A DNA stretch of 64,000 nucleotides from Streptomyces sp. cg36 (lineage in GTDB: Bacteria; Actinomycetota; Actinomycetes; Streptomycetales; Streptomycetaceae), in NCBI RefSeq assembly GCF_041080675.1, contig NZ_CP163520.1, positions 4,774,001 through 4,838,000 of the forward strand. The letters run 5' to 3'. Below the pieces are notes generated by a model. That model was not told where the DNA came from, searched no databases, and saw only the letters and a program-made list of their open reading frames with translations. Of the stretch, positions 52,001-60,668 are shown piece by piece. The position numbers and the translations under genes are program-made. How positions within the stretch are numbered: position 1 is the stretch's first letter; every line of letters begins with the position of its first letter.

Positions 52001-52891
52001 AAGATCCCGTCCGGCGCCGACGGCCGCGTCCTGCGCATCGCCGACCGGGCCGCACCCGGCTGGACCGCGACCCTCGACGGCAAGGCCCTCAAGAAGACCA
52101 CCGTCGACGGCTGGGCCCAGGGCTTCCAACTCCCCGCCGAGGGGGGCCGCCTGGACATCACCTACGCCGCCCCCTTCACCCACACCGCGTGGATCTGGGC
52201 GCAGTCGCTGCTCGCCGTGGTGCTCGTCGTGCTCGCGCTGCCGGGCCGCCGTCGCCGGATCGACGACGACCTGCCGGAGGAGGAGCAGCCGGAGCTGCCC
52301 CCCGTACGCGACGGCGAGGGGCGGCGCGCCCGCCGCCTGCGCGCCCAGGCGGAGGCCGAGGCAGCCGCGGCCGAGGCCGCCGGTGCGGGTGACGGCACCG
52401 GCCCGCAGCCCGGCGAGCCGGGGTCCCGGGGCGCCGCGGGCGACACGGACGTCCCCGGCGAGCAGGGCTTCCCGCCCCCGCCCCCCGGCGCACCCGCCGC
52501 CCCGGACCACGACCCGTACGCCACCACCTCGTACGCCTCCGAGGTCCCCCAGCAGCAGCCCTACGGCAACTGGGACTCCGCGGCCTACGCCAACGCCGAC
52601 TACCCGCAGCAGCAGTACGACCCGTACCAGCAGCAGTACCAGCAGTACGACCCGTACCAACAGCAGCAGTACCCGCAGCCCCCGCAGCAGGAGCCCGCGT
52701 ACGACCCCTACGGATACGGCTACGGCGGGGACCCGGCCCCGGGCCACGACGGCCAGGGCCAGGGCGGTCCGGGTCAGGGCGGTCAGGGGCAGGGCGACGG
52801 CGGCCGGATCCCCGGGCAGAACCAGGGGCACGGCCAGGGCCAGGGTCATGAGAACGAGCAGCAGCACCGCCCCGACGGGAGCCACCAGTGA
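49070..52891 (+). CDS. Very large GT2 glycosyltransferase / polytopic membrane protein
   Basis: 1273 residues from ATG at 49070 (GGAGGGG upstream). Residues ~20-330 are a GT2 domain: VTAVLVSHDGARWLPDAL, AADTGSADDSA, WLWLLHDDCAPAPD (metal site) and RDDVDLCWRAHAAGH. From ~residue 440 there are a dozen hydrophobic segments, then an extracellular beta-type domain (~830-1060), a last helix and a ~200-residue tail rich in Gln, Tyr, Pro and Gly (PQQQYDPYQQQ, GQGQGGPGQGG). The gene is coupled to the next one by a GTGA overlap. It stands where mycobacteria have wall-polymer genes beside whiB2, so a role in envelope glycan synthesis is likely; the substrate is unknown. Confidence 0.85.
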   Translation: MSVHSQSTAPYTEAATPEFPRHVVTAVLVSHDGARWLPDALAGLLGQERPVQSAYAADTGSADDSARLVTEALGADRVLHLARRTGFGAAVDEAVRSAGVLGPEELPYLKRPSGWDPVSRSWRDDSYDLPELPHGEPVQWLWLLHDDCAPAPDALAELLRVADSDSHAAVVGPKLRGWYDRKQLLEVGVSIARSGRRWTGLDRREQDQGQHDQVRPVLSVSTAGMLIRRDVWEELGGFDRRLPLMRDDVDLCWRAHAAGHTVLVAPEAVVRHAEAAARERRTVDCAGRSAVDPHRVDKAGAVYTMLVNSRPAALPYVFLRIVVGTLLRTLAYLVGKAPGQAVDEIMGLSATLLRPGRILAGRRSRGKSGVEASELRPLFPPPGATVRATVESVASSLGAGTEDTGGSRHGAVESGPGGDDADFLEIEQFARLKKIARKPAPVLFALLLLISLVACRELLGGNALSGGALLPAPSGVGDLWGRYADAWHPIGTGGTQTAPPYLAVIAALAALCFGSTGLALTLLLVCSVPLAGLTAYFASRPLVESRLLRAWAAVAYAFLPAATGALATGRLGTAVLAVLLPLIARAGVTAAGLRGEGRGSWRATWTYALLLTVAMAFTPVVWPVAVLLGAVVLVLRRDDLTAYGLRFLAAVGTPLLALAPWSLTLLTSPSDLFHEAGLRYATGSASALDLLGASPGGPKTVGGLLLAGLVLAALAALLRGERVFAVRAAWAVALTGFLFAALSNNKGWAGPATLLYGLALIAAAVLGAEGAKERVAAHGFGWRQPVAVLIALAAALAPLIAAGGWMLGGADGPLERRDPVQVPAFVAEESGTRDQARTLVLGGTSSAEVSYTLVRGSGGRLGDAELAASGGSDPRLDKVVANLVAGSGADQSSQLSGFAVRYVLVRDGAPRSVARVLDTTPGLSRLSQLDGSALWRVDRQVARAVIVPPAASPSASSAPAGAAEPVAVAADPVDVHTKIPSGADGRVLRIADRAAPGWTATLDGKALKKTTVDGWAQGFQLPAEGGRLDITYAAPFTHTAWIWAQSLLAVVLVVLALPGRRRRIDDDLPEEEQPELPPVRDGEGRRARRLRAQAEAEAAAAEAAGAGDGTGPQPGEPGSRGAAGDTDVPGEQGFPPPPPGAPAAPDHDPYATTSYASEVPQQQPYGNWDSAAYANADYPQQQYDPYQQQYQQYDPYQQQQYPQPPQQEPAYDPYGYGYGGDPAPGHDGQGQGGPGQGGQGQGDGGRIPGQNQGHGQGQGHENEQQHRPDGSHQ

Positions 52892-54462
52892 ACCGCAACA
52901 CACTCTCCCTGATCGCCGCCGCCGTCGCCCTCGCCGCCGTCACCGGCTTCGCGTCCGTCACCGCGCCCGGGGGCGGATCGGCGAAGTCCGTCGCGAAGGG
53001 CCCGGCCCGGCTGCCGGTCGAGCGCTCCAGCCTGCTGTGCCCGGCGCCCAGCCTCTCCGACCTCGCGGAGACCACCTACACCGCCTACACCCCGAAGGGC
53101 AGCGGCGAGGGCGGCGCCCGGACGGGTGCGTCCGCCGCCTCCGGCACGGCGGTGCTGAAGCCCGCCGCCGCGCCGCTCACCGACAGCGCGCCGACACAGC
53201 CCTCCAACAAGGGGGACAAGAAGGGCAAGAAGGGGAAGACCCCCGAGAAGCCCGACCCCAACAAGGCGGTCATCACCCTCAAGGAGCCCGGCAAGGCCGC
53301 CTCGGCCTCGGCCGACGGCTCCGACGCCCCCGCGCTCATCGGCTCCGCCGACGGCCCGCTCGCCCCCGGCTGGGCAGCGCAGCAGACCACGGTGGTGTCG
53401 GCGGGCGAGAACCGCGCGGTGCTGGGTACCCGGTGCACGGACCCGGACACCGACTTCTGGTTCCCCGGCGCCTCGACCGCCAAGTCGCGTCAGGACTACG
53501 TCCATCTGACCAACCCGGACGACACGGCGGCCGTCGCGGACATCGACCTGTTCGGCAAGGACGGGGAGATCAAGCCGGATGCGGGGGAGGGCATCACGGT
53601 GCCCGCCAAATCCAGCGTCCCTGTTCTGTTGTCAACGTTGACCTCGGCGGCGGCGGACGACCTCACCGTGCACGTCACGACGCGCTCCGGGCGGCTGGGC
53701 GCGGTCGTGCAGGCATCCGACGCGAAGGCGGGCGCGGACTGGCTGTCCGCGTCGGCAGACCCGGCCGCGAGCCAGGTCGTCCCGGGCATCCCGGGCGACG
53801 CCACCGACGTACGCCTGGTGGTGTACGCCAAGGGCGCCGATGACGCCGATCTCAAGGTGCGGCTGGCCGGTGCGGGCGGCAGCTTCACCCCTGCTGGTCT
53901 GGAGGCCGTCCACGTGAAGGCGGGGATGACGGCGTCCTTTGATTTGAAGAACGTGACGAGGGGCGAGGCGGGTTCCCTTTTCCTGACCCCGACTTCGGAT
54001 GGCGGAAAAACGCCCATCGTCGCGGCGGTGCGCGTAGTGCGTGGCACGGGTGACAAGCAGGAGACCGCATACATTTCGGCCACCGCGCCGGTCGGCGACC
54101 GGTCGACGGCGGCCGACAACCGGGCCAAGGGGTCGACCCTGGCGCTCACCGCGCCGGCCGCGCCCGCCACCGTGAAGGTCACCGCGTCGCCCGGCACCGA
54201 GGGCGGCGAGCCGCAGACCAAGACGTACACGGTCAAGGCCGGCACGACGCTCGCGGTCGAGCCGCCGGTCCCGGCCGGGCTCAAGGGCTCGTACGCGCTC
54301 ACGGTCGAGCCCCAGCCGGGCAGCGGCCCCGTCTACGCGTCCCGCACGTTGGCGCTGCCGCAGGACGGCATCCCGATGTTCACCGTGCAGACGCTGCCGG
54401 ACGACAAGGGAACGGTGGTGGTCCCGGCGGCCCGCCAGGACCTGTCGGTGCTGGACGACTGA
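52888..54462 (+). CDS. DUF5719-type secreted protein
   Basis: 524 residues from GTG overlapping the glycosyltransferase stop. An N-terminal hydrophobic segment (LSLIAAAVALAAVTGFASV) serves as signal or anchor, followed by one Cys (LLCPAPS), a Lys/Gly/Pro-rich disordered stretch (GDKKGKKGKTPEKPD) and several beta-rich repeats (YVHLTNPDDTAAVADIDLFG, TVHVTTRSGRLGAVVQAS, SGPVYASRTLAL) with a second Cys (GTRCTDPD). The tight coupling implies that it works with the membrane glycosyltransferase outside the cell. No enzymatic motif is visible. Confidence 0.8.
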   Translation: MNRNTLSLIAAAVALAAVTGFASVTAPGGGSAKSVAKGPARLPVERSSLLCPAPSLSDLAETTYTAYTPKGSGEGGARTGASAASGTAVLKPAAAPLTDSAPTQPSNKGDKKGKKGKTPEKPDPNKAVITLKEPGKAASASADGSDAPALIGSADGPLAPGWAAQQTTVVSAGENRAVLGTRCTDPDTDFWFPGASTAKSRQDYVHLTNPDDTAAVADIDLFGKDGEIKPDAGEGITVPAKSSVPVLLSTLTSAAADDLTVHVTTRSGRLGAVVQASDAKAGADWLSASADPAASQVVPGIPGDATDVRLVVYAKGADDADLKVRLAGAGGSFTPAGLEAVHVKAGMTASFDLKNVTRGEAGSLFLTPTSDGGKTPIVAAVRVVRGTGDKQETAYISATAPVGDRSTAADNRAKGSTLALTAPAAPATVKVTASPGTEGGEPQTKTYTVKAGTTLAVEPPVPAGLKGSYALTVEPQPGSGPVYASRTLALPQDGIPMFTVQTLPDDKGTVVVPAARQDLSVLDD

Positions 54463-54671
54463 ACGGGGCCGGGGCCGGGGTCGCGGAGGTCCGGGTGAGG
54501 CCGGGGTGGTGAGGCGCAGCCAAGGACGGCCGGTGGATCGGGCGGCGGTGCGGCGCCGCCCCGGATGACGGGGGTGGCCGGGGGACGGTGAGTGATCGTC
54601 AAGGACGGCGAGGGGCCGCACAAGGGCTGGGACGGACCGCGAGAGACCGTTTCAGTCCCTTTCGGTCCTCT

Positions 54672-55148
54672 TCAGTCCTGTCCGTACCGCGGATCGACCG
54701 ACTCCGGTGCCAGGCCGAGAAGTTCGGCGACCTGCTCGACCACGACCTCGTGGACGAGCAGGGCCCGCTCGTCGCGGCTCTTGGTGCGGATCTCGACCGG
54801 CCGCCGGTAGACGAGGATCCGCGCGGGCGACCCCTTCGCGGCGGGCAGGGCGCGCCCGAGCGGCACGGCCTCGTCGCTCCACCCGTCCTCGTCGCCCTCC
54901 GGCAGCGGCACGTCCGAGACGAGGAAGTCGACATCGGCGAGCTGCGGCCAGCGCCGCTCCAGTCGCTCCACCGAGTCCCGCACCAGATCACGGAAGCTTT
55001 CCGCGCGGCTCGCCGAGAGCGGTACCTGGGGCGGTGCCACAGGTCCGCGCATTCCGCGCCCGTGACGGTCGCGGCGGCGTGGCCGCGGACCGGGCGGTAC
55101 GGAGTCGGGTCCGGAGCCGGTGTCGATGTCGGAACGGGAACTGTCCAT
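54672..55148 (-). CDS. Zincin-like metallopeptidase family protein with incomplete HExxH motif
   Basis: 158 residues from ATG at 55148. It belongs by sequence and position to the actinobacterial metallopeptidase-like family next to DUF3499 (Rv3259 region in mycobacteria, from memory). The expected HExxH appears as LLVHEVVVEQVAELLGL: His and Glu are there, but the second zinc His is Val. The C terminus ESVDPRYGQD is typical of the family. The first ~35 residues are Pro/Arg-rich. Whether it binds zinc is doubtful. It is convergent with the DUF5719 gene and divergent from the DUF3499 gene. Confidence 0.75.
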   Translation of the reverse strand: MDSSRSDIDTGSGPDSVPPGPRPRRRDRHGRGMRGPVAPPQVPLSASRAESFRDLVRDSVERLERRWPQLADVDFLVSDVPLPEGDEDGWSDEAVPLGRALPAAKGSPARILVYRRPVEIRTKSRDERALLVHEVVVEQVAELLGLAPESVDPRYGQD

Positions 55149-55421
55149 CACTGACGCAGCGTAGCCCTCCGGAGCGCCCCGCGATCGCGGCGGCGGCCCG
55201 TTCGACAGCATGTCGTGCGATGACCGTTTCCCTACCGATTGAGAGCGATTGCCGGCCCATACTGGACAGGCGATTTCACGCCGCTTGACCGGAAGATTCT
55301 CAAGTACGGAATGTAATCGGGCCCGTAACGCACCGTGCTGCTCTCCTCCTGTGCAGGTCAGCCCAGTTGTCCACACGGCCCTTGTGCCCGAGCTCACACC
55401 GCGACACGGTGGAGTGACCCG

Positions 55422-55841
55422 GTGGAGAGTCGTCGCGGCCCGCTCAAGAGTGCGGTACCGTCCAACGTCGTGAGCCCTGTACGTCGCTGTTCGCGCACCG
55501 CGTGCGGCCGCCCTGCCGTCGCGACACTGACGTACGTCTACGCGGACTCGACCGCAGTCCTCGGACCGCTCGCCACCTACGCCGAGCCCCACTGCTACGA
55601 CCTGTGCGCCGAGCACAGCGAGCGCCTCACCGCGCCGCGCGGCTGGGAGGTCGTGCGCCTCACCGACAGCTCGGCCCCGGGCCGCCCCAGCGGCGACGAC
55701 CTGGAAGCGCTTGCCAACGCGGTACGGGAAGCGGCCCGCCCCCACGAACGCGCGGCGGAAGCGGGCGGCGCCCGCGCGGCCGACCCCATGGAGGTCGCCC
55801 GCCGAGGCCACCTCCGCGTACTCCGCTCCCCGGAGCCGTAG
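55422..55841 (+). CDS. DUF3499 family protein
   Basis: 139 residues from GTG at 55422 (GGAG seven bases upstream); a GTG at 55470 is the alternative. Two Cys pairs, CSRTAC near the N terminus and HCYDLCAEH about 40 residues later, probably form a zinc ribbon. The conserved centre is TLTYVYADSTAVLGPLATYAEP. The C-terminal half is helical and charged. Function unknown. Conserved next to ManB and the zincin-like gene in actinobacteria. Confidence 0.82.
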   Translation: MESRRGPLKSAVPSNVVSPVRRCSRTACGRPAVATLTYVYADSTAVLGPLATYAEPHCYDLCAEHSERLTAPRGWEVVRLTDSSAPGRPSGDDLEALANAVREAARPHERAAEAGGARAADPMEVARRGHLRVLRSPEP

Positions 55842-56269
55842 GGGCCGGGCGACGCGTGACGGATGGCCGGATGGCGGATGGTTGCTGACGGCTGATGGCT
55901 GACGGCTGACAGATTTCAGATTGCAGATGTCAGACGGCGGATTTCAGGTGACGGACGGCAGACGTCAGCTGGCAGATGTCCGACGACGGCTTGCAGATGT
56001 CAGATGACAGAAGACCGCCGACGGACGACCAACGCCAGACGACCAACGCCCGCCGACGGACGGCTGACGGCTGACGAACAGCCGACGGCGGACGACAGCC
56101 GACAGCTGGCAAGCAGCCGCTGACCACCGCACCAACCCCACCCCCTCCAGCCCTCACCCCACACACCGCGCGACGTTGTCCACAGGCGCCCTGGCCGCGA
56201 CACCACCAGCCGGTAGCCTCGGACCAGGGGGCCGTATGTTCCCGCAGGTCTTTTCAGAAGGGTTGGGCC
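55842..56269 (+). repeat. Heptanucleotide-periodic repeat region upstream of manB
   Basis: From 55884 to 56107 the sequence can be cut into 32 consecutive 7-base units of the type GAYGNCA/GCTGACG (for example GCTGACG, GATGTCA, GACGGCA, GACGACC) with no phase slip. The units drift gradually, from GCTGACG through GATNTCA to GACGACC and back to GACGGCT. No ribosome site or codon bias supports a gene. The last ~100 bases (56160-56269) contain the manB leader, ending in GAAGGG. Confidence 0.85.
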
Positions 56270-57631
56270 GTGGCTGCTGATCTGTCGCAGATCGTGAAGG
56301 CGTACGACGTCCGCGGGGTGGTGCCGGATCAGTGGGACGAGTCCCTGGCGGAGTTGTTCGGTGCCGCGTTCGTGCGGGTGGTGGGTGCCGAGGCGATCGT
56401 GGTCGGGCATGACATGCGCCCCTCCTCTCCGGGCCTGTCGGCGGCGTTCGCGCGTGGCGCGGCCCGTTTGGGCGCGGATGTCACGCTGATCGGTCTGTGC
56501 TCCACGGATCAGCTGTATTACGCGTCGGGGCAGCTGGATCTGCCGGGTGCCATGTTCACGGCCTCCCACAATCCGGCGCAGTACAACGGCATCAAGCTGT
56601 GCCGTGCGGGTGCGGCTCCGGTGGGTCAGGACACGGGGCTGGCCGACATCCGTGCCCTGGTCGAGGAGTGGTCTGAGACGGGTGCGCCGGCGGCGGGCGC
56701 GGTCCCGGGGACGCTGAGTGAGCGGGACACGCTCGACGACTACGCGGCTCACCTGAAGTCCCTGGTCGACGTGTCCGGGATCCGTCCCCTGAAGGTGGTG
56801 GTGGACGCGGGCAACGGCATGGGCGGCCACACCGTTCCCACGGTCTTCGCCGGCCTGCCGCTGACGCTGGTGCCGATGTACTTCGAGCTCGACGGCACGT
56901 TCCCCAACCACGAGGCCAACCCCCTGGACCCGGCGAACATCGTCGACCTCCAGGAGCGGGTCCGCACCGAGGGCGCGGATCTGGGTATCGCTTTCGACGG
57001 TGACGCCGACCGCTGTTTCGTGGTCGACGAGCGCGGCGAGGGGGTCTCCCCGTCCGCGGTGACCGCGCTGGTGGCGGCCCGTGAGCTGGCCAGGCATCCG
57101 GGCGGAACGGTTATCCACAACCTGATCACCTCGTGGTCCGTGCCGGAGGTGGTGCGCGAGAACGGCGGCACCCCGGTCCGTACCCGGGTGGGCCACTCCT
57201 TCATCAAGCAGGAGATGGCCAACACGGGGGCGATCTTCGGCGGCGAGCACTCGGCGCACTACTACTTCAAGGACTTCTGGAACGCCGACACCGGCATGCT
57301 GGCGGCCCTGCACGTCCTGGCGGCCCTCGGTGGCCAGGAGGCCCCGCTGTCCCGCCTCCTGGCCTCGTACGACCGCTACAGCGGCTCGGGCGAGATCAAC
57401 TCGACCGTGAGCGACCAGGCGGCCCGTACCCAGGCGGTCCGTGACGCCTTCGCCACCCGGCCGGGAGTCACCACGGACGACCTGGACGGCCTGACCGTCG
57501 CCACCGCCGACTGGTGGTTCAACCTCCGCCCCTCCAACACCGAGCCCCTCCTGCGCCTGAACGTCGAAGCCCGCGACGAACCCACCATGGCAAAGCTGCG
57601 CGACGAGGTCCTCGCGCTCGTACGGGCGTAA
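56270..57631 (+). CDS. manB: Phosphomannomutase/phosphoglucomutase
   Basis: 453 residues from GTG at 56270 (GAAGGG upstream). Alpha-D-phosphohexomutase: KAYDVRGVVPDQ, phosphoserine loop MFTASHNPAQYNG with Ser99, metal loop FDGDADRCFVVDE, sugar loop GGEHSAHYYF (GEHS favours mannose/glucose) and phosphate loop RPSNTEPLLRLNVEA. It interconverts mannose-6-P and mannose-1-P. Together with ManA and ManC in this window it completes GDP-mannose formation. Its coding DNA uses noticeably more T at third positions in the first 200 codons than neighbouring genes. Confidence 0.94.
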   Translation: MAADLSQIVKAYDVRGVVPDQWDESLAELFGAAFVRVVGAEAIVVGHDMRPSSPGLSAAFARGAARLGADVTLIGLCSTDQLYYASGQLDLPGAMFTASHNPAQYNGIKLCRAGAAPVGQDTGLADIRALVEEWSETGAPAAGAVPGTLSERDTLDDYAAHLKSLVDVSGIRPLKVVVDAGNGMGGHTVPTVFAGLPLTLVPMYFELDGTFPNHEANPLDPANIVDLQERVRTEGADLGIAFDGDADRCFVVDERGEGVSPSAVTALVAARELARHPGGTVIHNLITSWSVPEVVRENGGTPVRTRVGHSFIKQEMANTGAIFGGEHSAHYYFKDFWNADTGMLAALHVLAALGGQEAPLSRLLASYDRYSGSGEINSTVSDQAARTQAVRDAFATRPGVTTDDLDGLTVATADWWFNLRPSNTEPLLRLNVEARDEPTMAKLRDEVLALVRA

Positions 57632-57880
57632 TCCCGCCGGACCGCGCGTCACCCGGGGCGGGCCGCACGGCCCCGTCCCGGGCTCCGGCCGCCCGAGGGC
57701 GCACGGGCTCCCGGCCCTGACCGCCGCAGGACGGACGGCCTGCGGCCCCGCGGCCGGACGCGCGGCCGGGACTCGGACCGGACCGGTTCCGGGCCGCCAC
57801 CCGGGGCGCCTCCACGGCACCCCGGCGGTAGGCTGACGACGCCTGATCCACACGTACGAAGACGTTCCGGAAGGACCCTC

Positions 57881-58063
57881 ATGCCGCTCGAAGCCGGCCT
57901 CCTCGACATCCTCGCCTGCCCCGCGTGCCACGCGCCGCTCAAGGACGCCACGGCCGAGGAGACGCCCGAGCTGGTCTGCACCGGCGCGGACTGCGGTCTG
58001 GCGTACCCGGTCCGCGACGGCATCCCGGTGCTCCTCGTGGACGAGGCCCGCCGCCCCGCCTGA
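57881..58063 (+). CDS. Trm112-like zinc-ribbon protein
   Basis: 60 residues. LLDILACPACHAPL and LVCTGADCGLAYPVRDGIPVLL form the typical Trm112/YcaR fold, with two Cys pairs for zinc. Such proteins partner and stabilise methyltransferases in other organisms; the partner here is unknown. The 249-base gap before it contains no other gene. It is followed 86 bases later by the SIS-domain gene and is usually found between manB and manA in actinobacteria. Confidence 0.9.
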   Translation: MPLEAGLLDILACPACHAPLKDATAEETPELVCTGADCGLAYPVRDGIPVLLVDEARRPA

Positions 58064-58149
58064 CGGGTGCACCCGGGGTCCGCGCGACCCCGTCGGCAAG
58101 CCCGCACCGAGTGACCCGGAACCCCGACACGCCCCGGAGGCCGCCGCAC

Positions 58150-59298
58150 ATGCTCGATGAGTCGCTGCTCGACGCGCCGGAAGCCCTGGCCCGCGCCGAC
58201 CGACGTGGTCTGCTGCGCGGGGCGGCGGAGGCCGGTGCCCGTGTCCGTACCGCTGCCCGGCACGCCGTCGAGGCGGGCATCGCCGAGCTGCGGCCGGAGG
58301 GCCGTCCCCGGGCCGTGCTGGTCGCGGGCCCCGGCACGGCCGCCGCGGGCGTGGCCGACCTGGTCACCGCGCTGGCCGGGGCCTCCTCTCCGGTCACCCG
58401 CCTCGGCTCGACGGGCGTGGCCGCCGCGGCGGGCGCCCTGCGCTGGAACCTTCCGGGCTGGGCGGGCTCGGTGGACCTGCTGCTCATCACGACGACGGAC
58501 GGCAGCGAGCCGGGCCTGGCGCTCCTCGCCGAGCAGGCGTACCGCCGCGGCTGCACGGTCGTGGCCGTCACGCCGAGGACCTCCCCGCTCGCCGAGGCCG
58601 TCGACGGCGTGCACGGTCTGGTCGTGCCCCTGGCGACGGCTCCGCACGAGCAGTACGAGGACGGCACGACCCCGGCCGCCGCGCCGAGCGCGCTGTGGGC
58701 CCTGTTCACGCCCATCCTCGCCCTGCTCGACCGCCTCGGCGTGATCGCCGCTCCTCCGGAGACGCTGGAGAAGATCGCCGACCGGCTGGACCGCACGGCG
58801 GAGCGCTGCGGCCCGGCCATCGCCACGTACAGCAACCCGGCGAAGACGCTCGCGGCGCAGCTCGCCGACTCGCTCCCGCTCGTCTGGACCGAGGGCGAGA
58901 ACGGGGCGGGTCCGGTCGGCCGCCGCTTCGCGAACGTCCTGGCCGAACTCGCGGGCCGCCCCGCGCTCGCCGGTGAACTGCCCGAAGCCCTGGCCTCGCA
59001 CGGTGTCCTGCTCGCCGGTTCGCTTGGGGAAGGAGCCGACCCGGACGACTTCTTCCGCGACCGCGTCGAGGAGCCCGCGGCCCTGCGCGCCAGCGTCGTG
59101 CTGCTGCGCGACCGCCCGGCGGGCGGCCTCTCCGCGGCCCCGGCCGCGCGCGAACTCGCGCTCAGCCATGACGCGCAGATCAGCGAGCTGGAGCCGGAGG
59201 AGGGTACGGAGCTGGAGTGCCTTGCCGAGCTCCTGGCCGTCACGGACTTCGCGACGGCCTACCTCGCGCTCGCGTCGACACCGGCCGAGGGCGACTGA
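58150..59298 (+). CDS. SIS-domain, phosphosugar isomerase-like protein
   Basis: 382 residues from ATG at 58150 with GGAGG ten bases upstream. It has a tandem SIS fold like bacterial bifunctional phosphoglucose/phosphomannose isomerases: VLVAGPGTAAAGVADLV, LLLITTTDGSEPGLALLAEQAY, VVAVTPRTSPLAEAVDG, and a second half with YSNPAKTLAAQLADSLPLVW and GRRFANVLAEL. The usual S-Y-S-G-x-T-x-E substrate loop reads TTTDGSEPG, so phosphosugar binding is plausible but altered. It precedes manA and follows manB, so an accessory or isomerase role in mannose metabolism is likely. Confidence 0.8.
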   Translation: MLDESLLDAPEALARADRRGLLRGAAEAGARVRTAARHAVEAGIAELRPEGRPRAVLVAGPGTAAAGVADLVTALAGASSPVTRLGSTGVAAAAGALRWNLPGWAGSVDLLLITTTDGSEPGLALLAEQAYRRGCTVVAVTPRTSPLAEAVDGVHGLVVPLATAPHEQYEDGTTPAAAPSALWALFTPILALLDRLGVIAAPPETLEKIADRLDRTAERCGPAIATYSNPAKTLAAQLADSLPLVWTEGENGAGPVGRRFANVLAELAGRPALAGELPEALASHGVLLAGSLGEGADPDDFFRDRVEEPAALRASVVLLRDRPAGGLSAAPAARELALSHDAQISELEPEEGTELECLAELLAVTDFATAYLALASTPAEGD

Positions 59299-59432
59299 CA
59301 TCGACCGAGGGCACCTTCGCCGATGCGACCGCGGCCGTACAGCCCACCGCCGCGTCAACGGCGTACGGCCGTAATCCGCACCGCATGCCATCGGAATCCG
59401 CCCGTGACCACGCGAAAGAGATCACGCGAACC

Positions 59433-60599
59433 ATGGATCGTCTCGCCAATACCGTGCGCCCCTACGCCTGGGGCTCCACGACGCTCATCCCGGAGCTGCT
59501 CGGCACCGCCCCCACCGGCGAGCCCCTGGCCGAGATGTGGATGGGAGCGCATCCGGGCGCACCGTCCCGCATCGACCGGGGTGCGGGCGAGACCCCGCTC
59601 TCCGACGTCATCGCGGCGGATCCGTCGGCGGAGCTCGGCGACTTGGCCGTCGCCAAATTCGGTCCCCGTCTTCCTTTTCTCCTCAAAGTGCTGGCGGCAG
59701 GCGCCCCCCTTTCGGTTCAGGTGCATCCCAACCTCGCCCAGGCGCAGCGGGGTTACGCGGCCGAGGAAAGCGCGGGCGTTCCGCTCGACGCCCCGCACCG
59801 GAACTACAAGGACGCCAATCACAAGCCCGAACTGATCTGTGCTTTGACAACGTTCGAAGGCATGTGCGGGTTCCGGGCTCCGGAGGAATCCGCGGATCTT
59901 TTGGCCGCGCTCGACGTGGACTCCCTCAAGCCGTACGTGGATCTGCTGCGCGCCCACCCCGAGGAAGCGGCGCTGCGCGAGGTCCTGACGGCCGTACTGA
60001 CCGCGGACCCGCACGGGATGGCGGTGACGGTCGGCGAGACGGCGGCGGCGTGCGCCCGCCTCGGCGGCGACACTTACAACGCGTACGCCTCGCTGGCGCA
60101 CCACTACCCGGGCGACCGGGGCGTCCTCGCGGCGATGCTCCTGAATTACGTTCAACTCCAGCCCGGCGAGGCCCTGTTCCTCGGGGCCGGCATCCCGCAC
60201 GTCTATCTGAGCGGACTGGGCGTGGAGATCATGGCCAACTCGGACAACGTGCTCCGCTGCGGTCTGACTCCCAAGCACGTGGACGTGCCCGAACTCCTCA
60301 ACATCGTCCGCTTCGAGGCCAGCGACCCCGGCGTGCTGCGCCCGGAGGCGTCGGCGGCGGGCGAGGAGCTGTACGACACCCCGATCGACGAGTTCCGCCT
60401 CTCGCGTTACGTACGCGCGCGTGGCGCGACCGCCACCGACCTGACGGCGCGCACCCCGCAGATCGTCCTGTGCACGGCGGGCGAGCTGGAGCTCGGGGAC
60501 CTGCGCCTGGCACCGGGGGAGTCGGCCTTCGTCCGCGCGGGCGAAAAGGCCGAGCTGAGCGGTACGGGCACCGCTTTTCGCGCCACTGTCGTGGCCTGA
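59433..60599 (+). CDS. manA: Mannose-6-phosphate isomerase, type I
   Basis: 388 residues from ATG at 59433. Zinc ligands: Gln and His in LSVQVHPN, Glu in NHKPELICAL, and His in FLGAGIPHVYLSG; the conserved YAWGS start and NSDNVLRCGLTPKHVD are also present. It converts fructose-6-P to mannose-6-P. The first gene of the GDP-mannose route; manB and manC lie in the same window. An in-frame ATG at 59386 lacks a ribosome site. Confidence 0.94.
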   Translation: MDRLANTVRPYAWGSTTLIPELLGTAPTGEPLAEMWMGAHPGAPSRIDRGAGETPLSDVIAADPSAELGDLAVAKFGPRLPFLLKVLAAGAPLSVQVHPNLAQAQRGYAAEESAGVPLDAPHRNYKDANHKPELICALTTFEGMCGFRAPEESADLLAALDVDSLKPYVDLLRAHPEEAALREVLTAVLTADPHGMAVTVGETAAACARLGGDTYNAYASLAHHYPGDRGVLAAMLLNYVQLQPGEALFLGAGIPHVYLSGLGVEIMANSDNVLRCGLTPKHVDVPELLNIVRFEASDPGVLRPEASAAGEELYDTPIDEFRLSRYVRARGATATDLTARTPQIVLCTAGELELGDLRLAPGESAFVRAGEKAELSGTGTAFRATVVA

Positions 60600-60668
60600 T
60601 GCAACAATGTGCGGCCGTATGGCGGCACCCGGGCAGCCGCGACACCGACGAAGGGAACACGTGCACGT

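Noticed and set aside
55884..56107. Coding region made of heptad repeats
   Set aside because: A 7-base period shifts frame at every unit, and no start, ribosome site or GC3 pattern is present.
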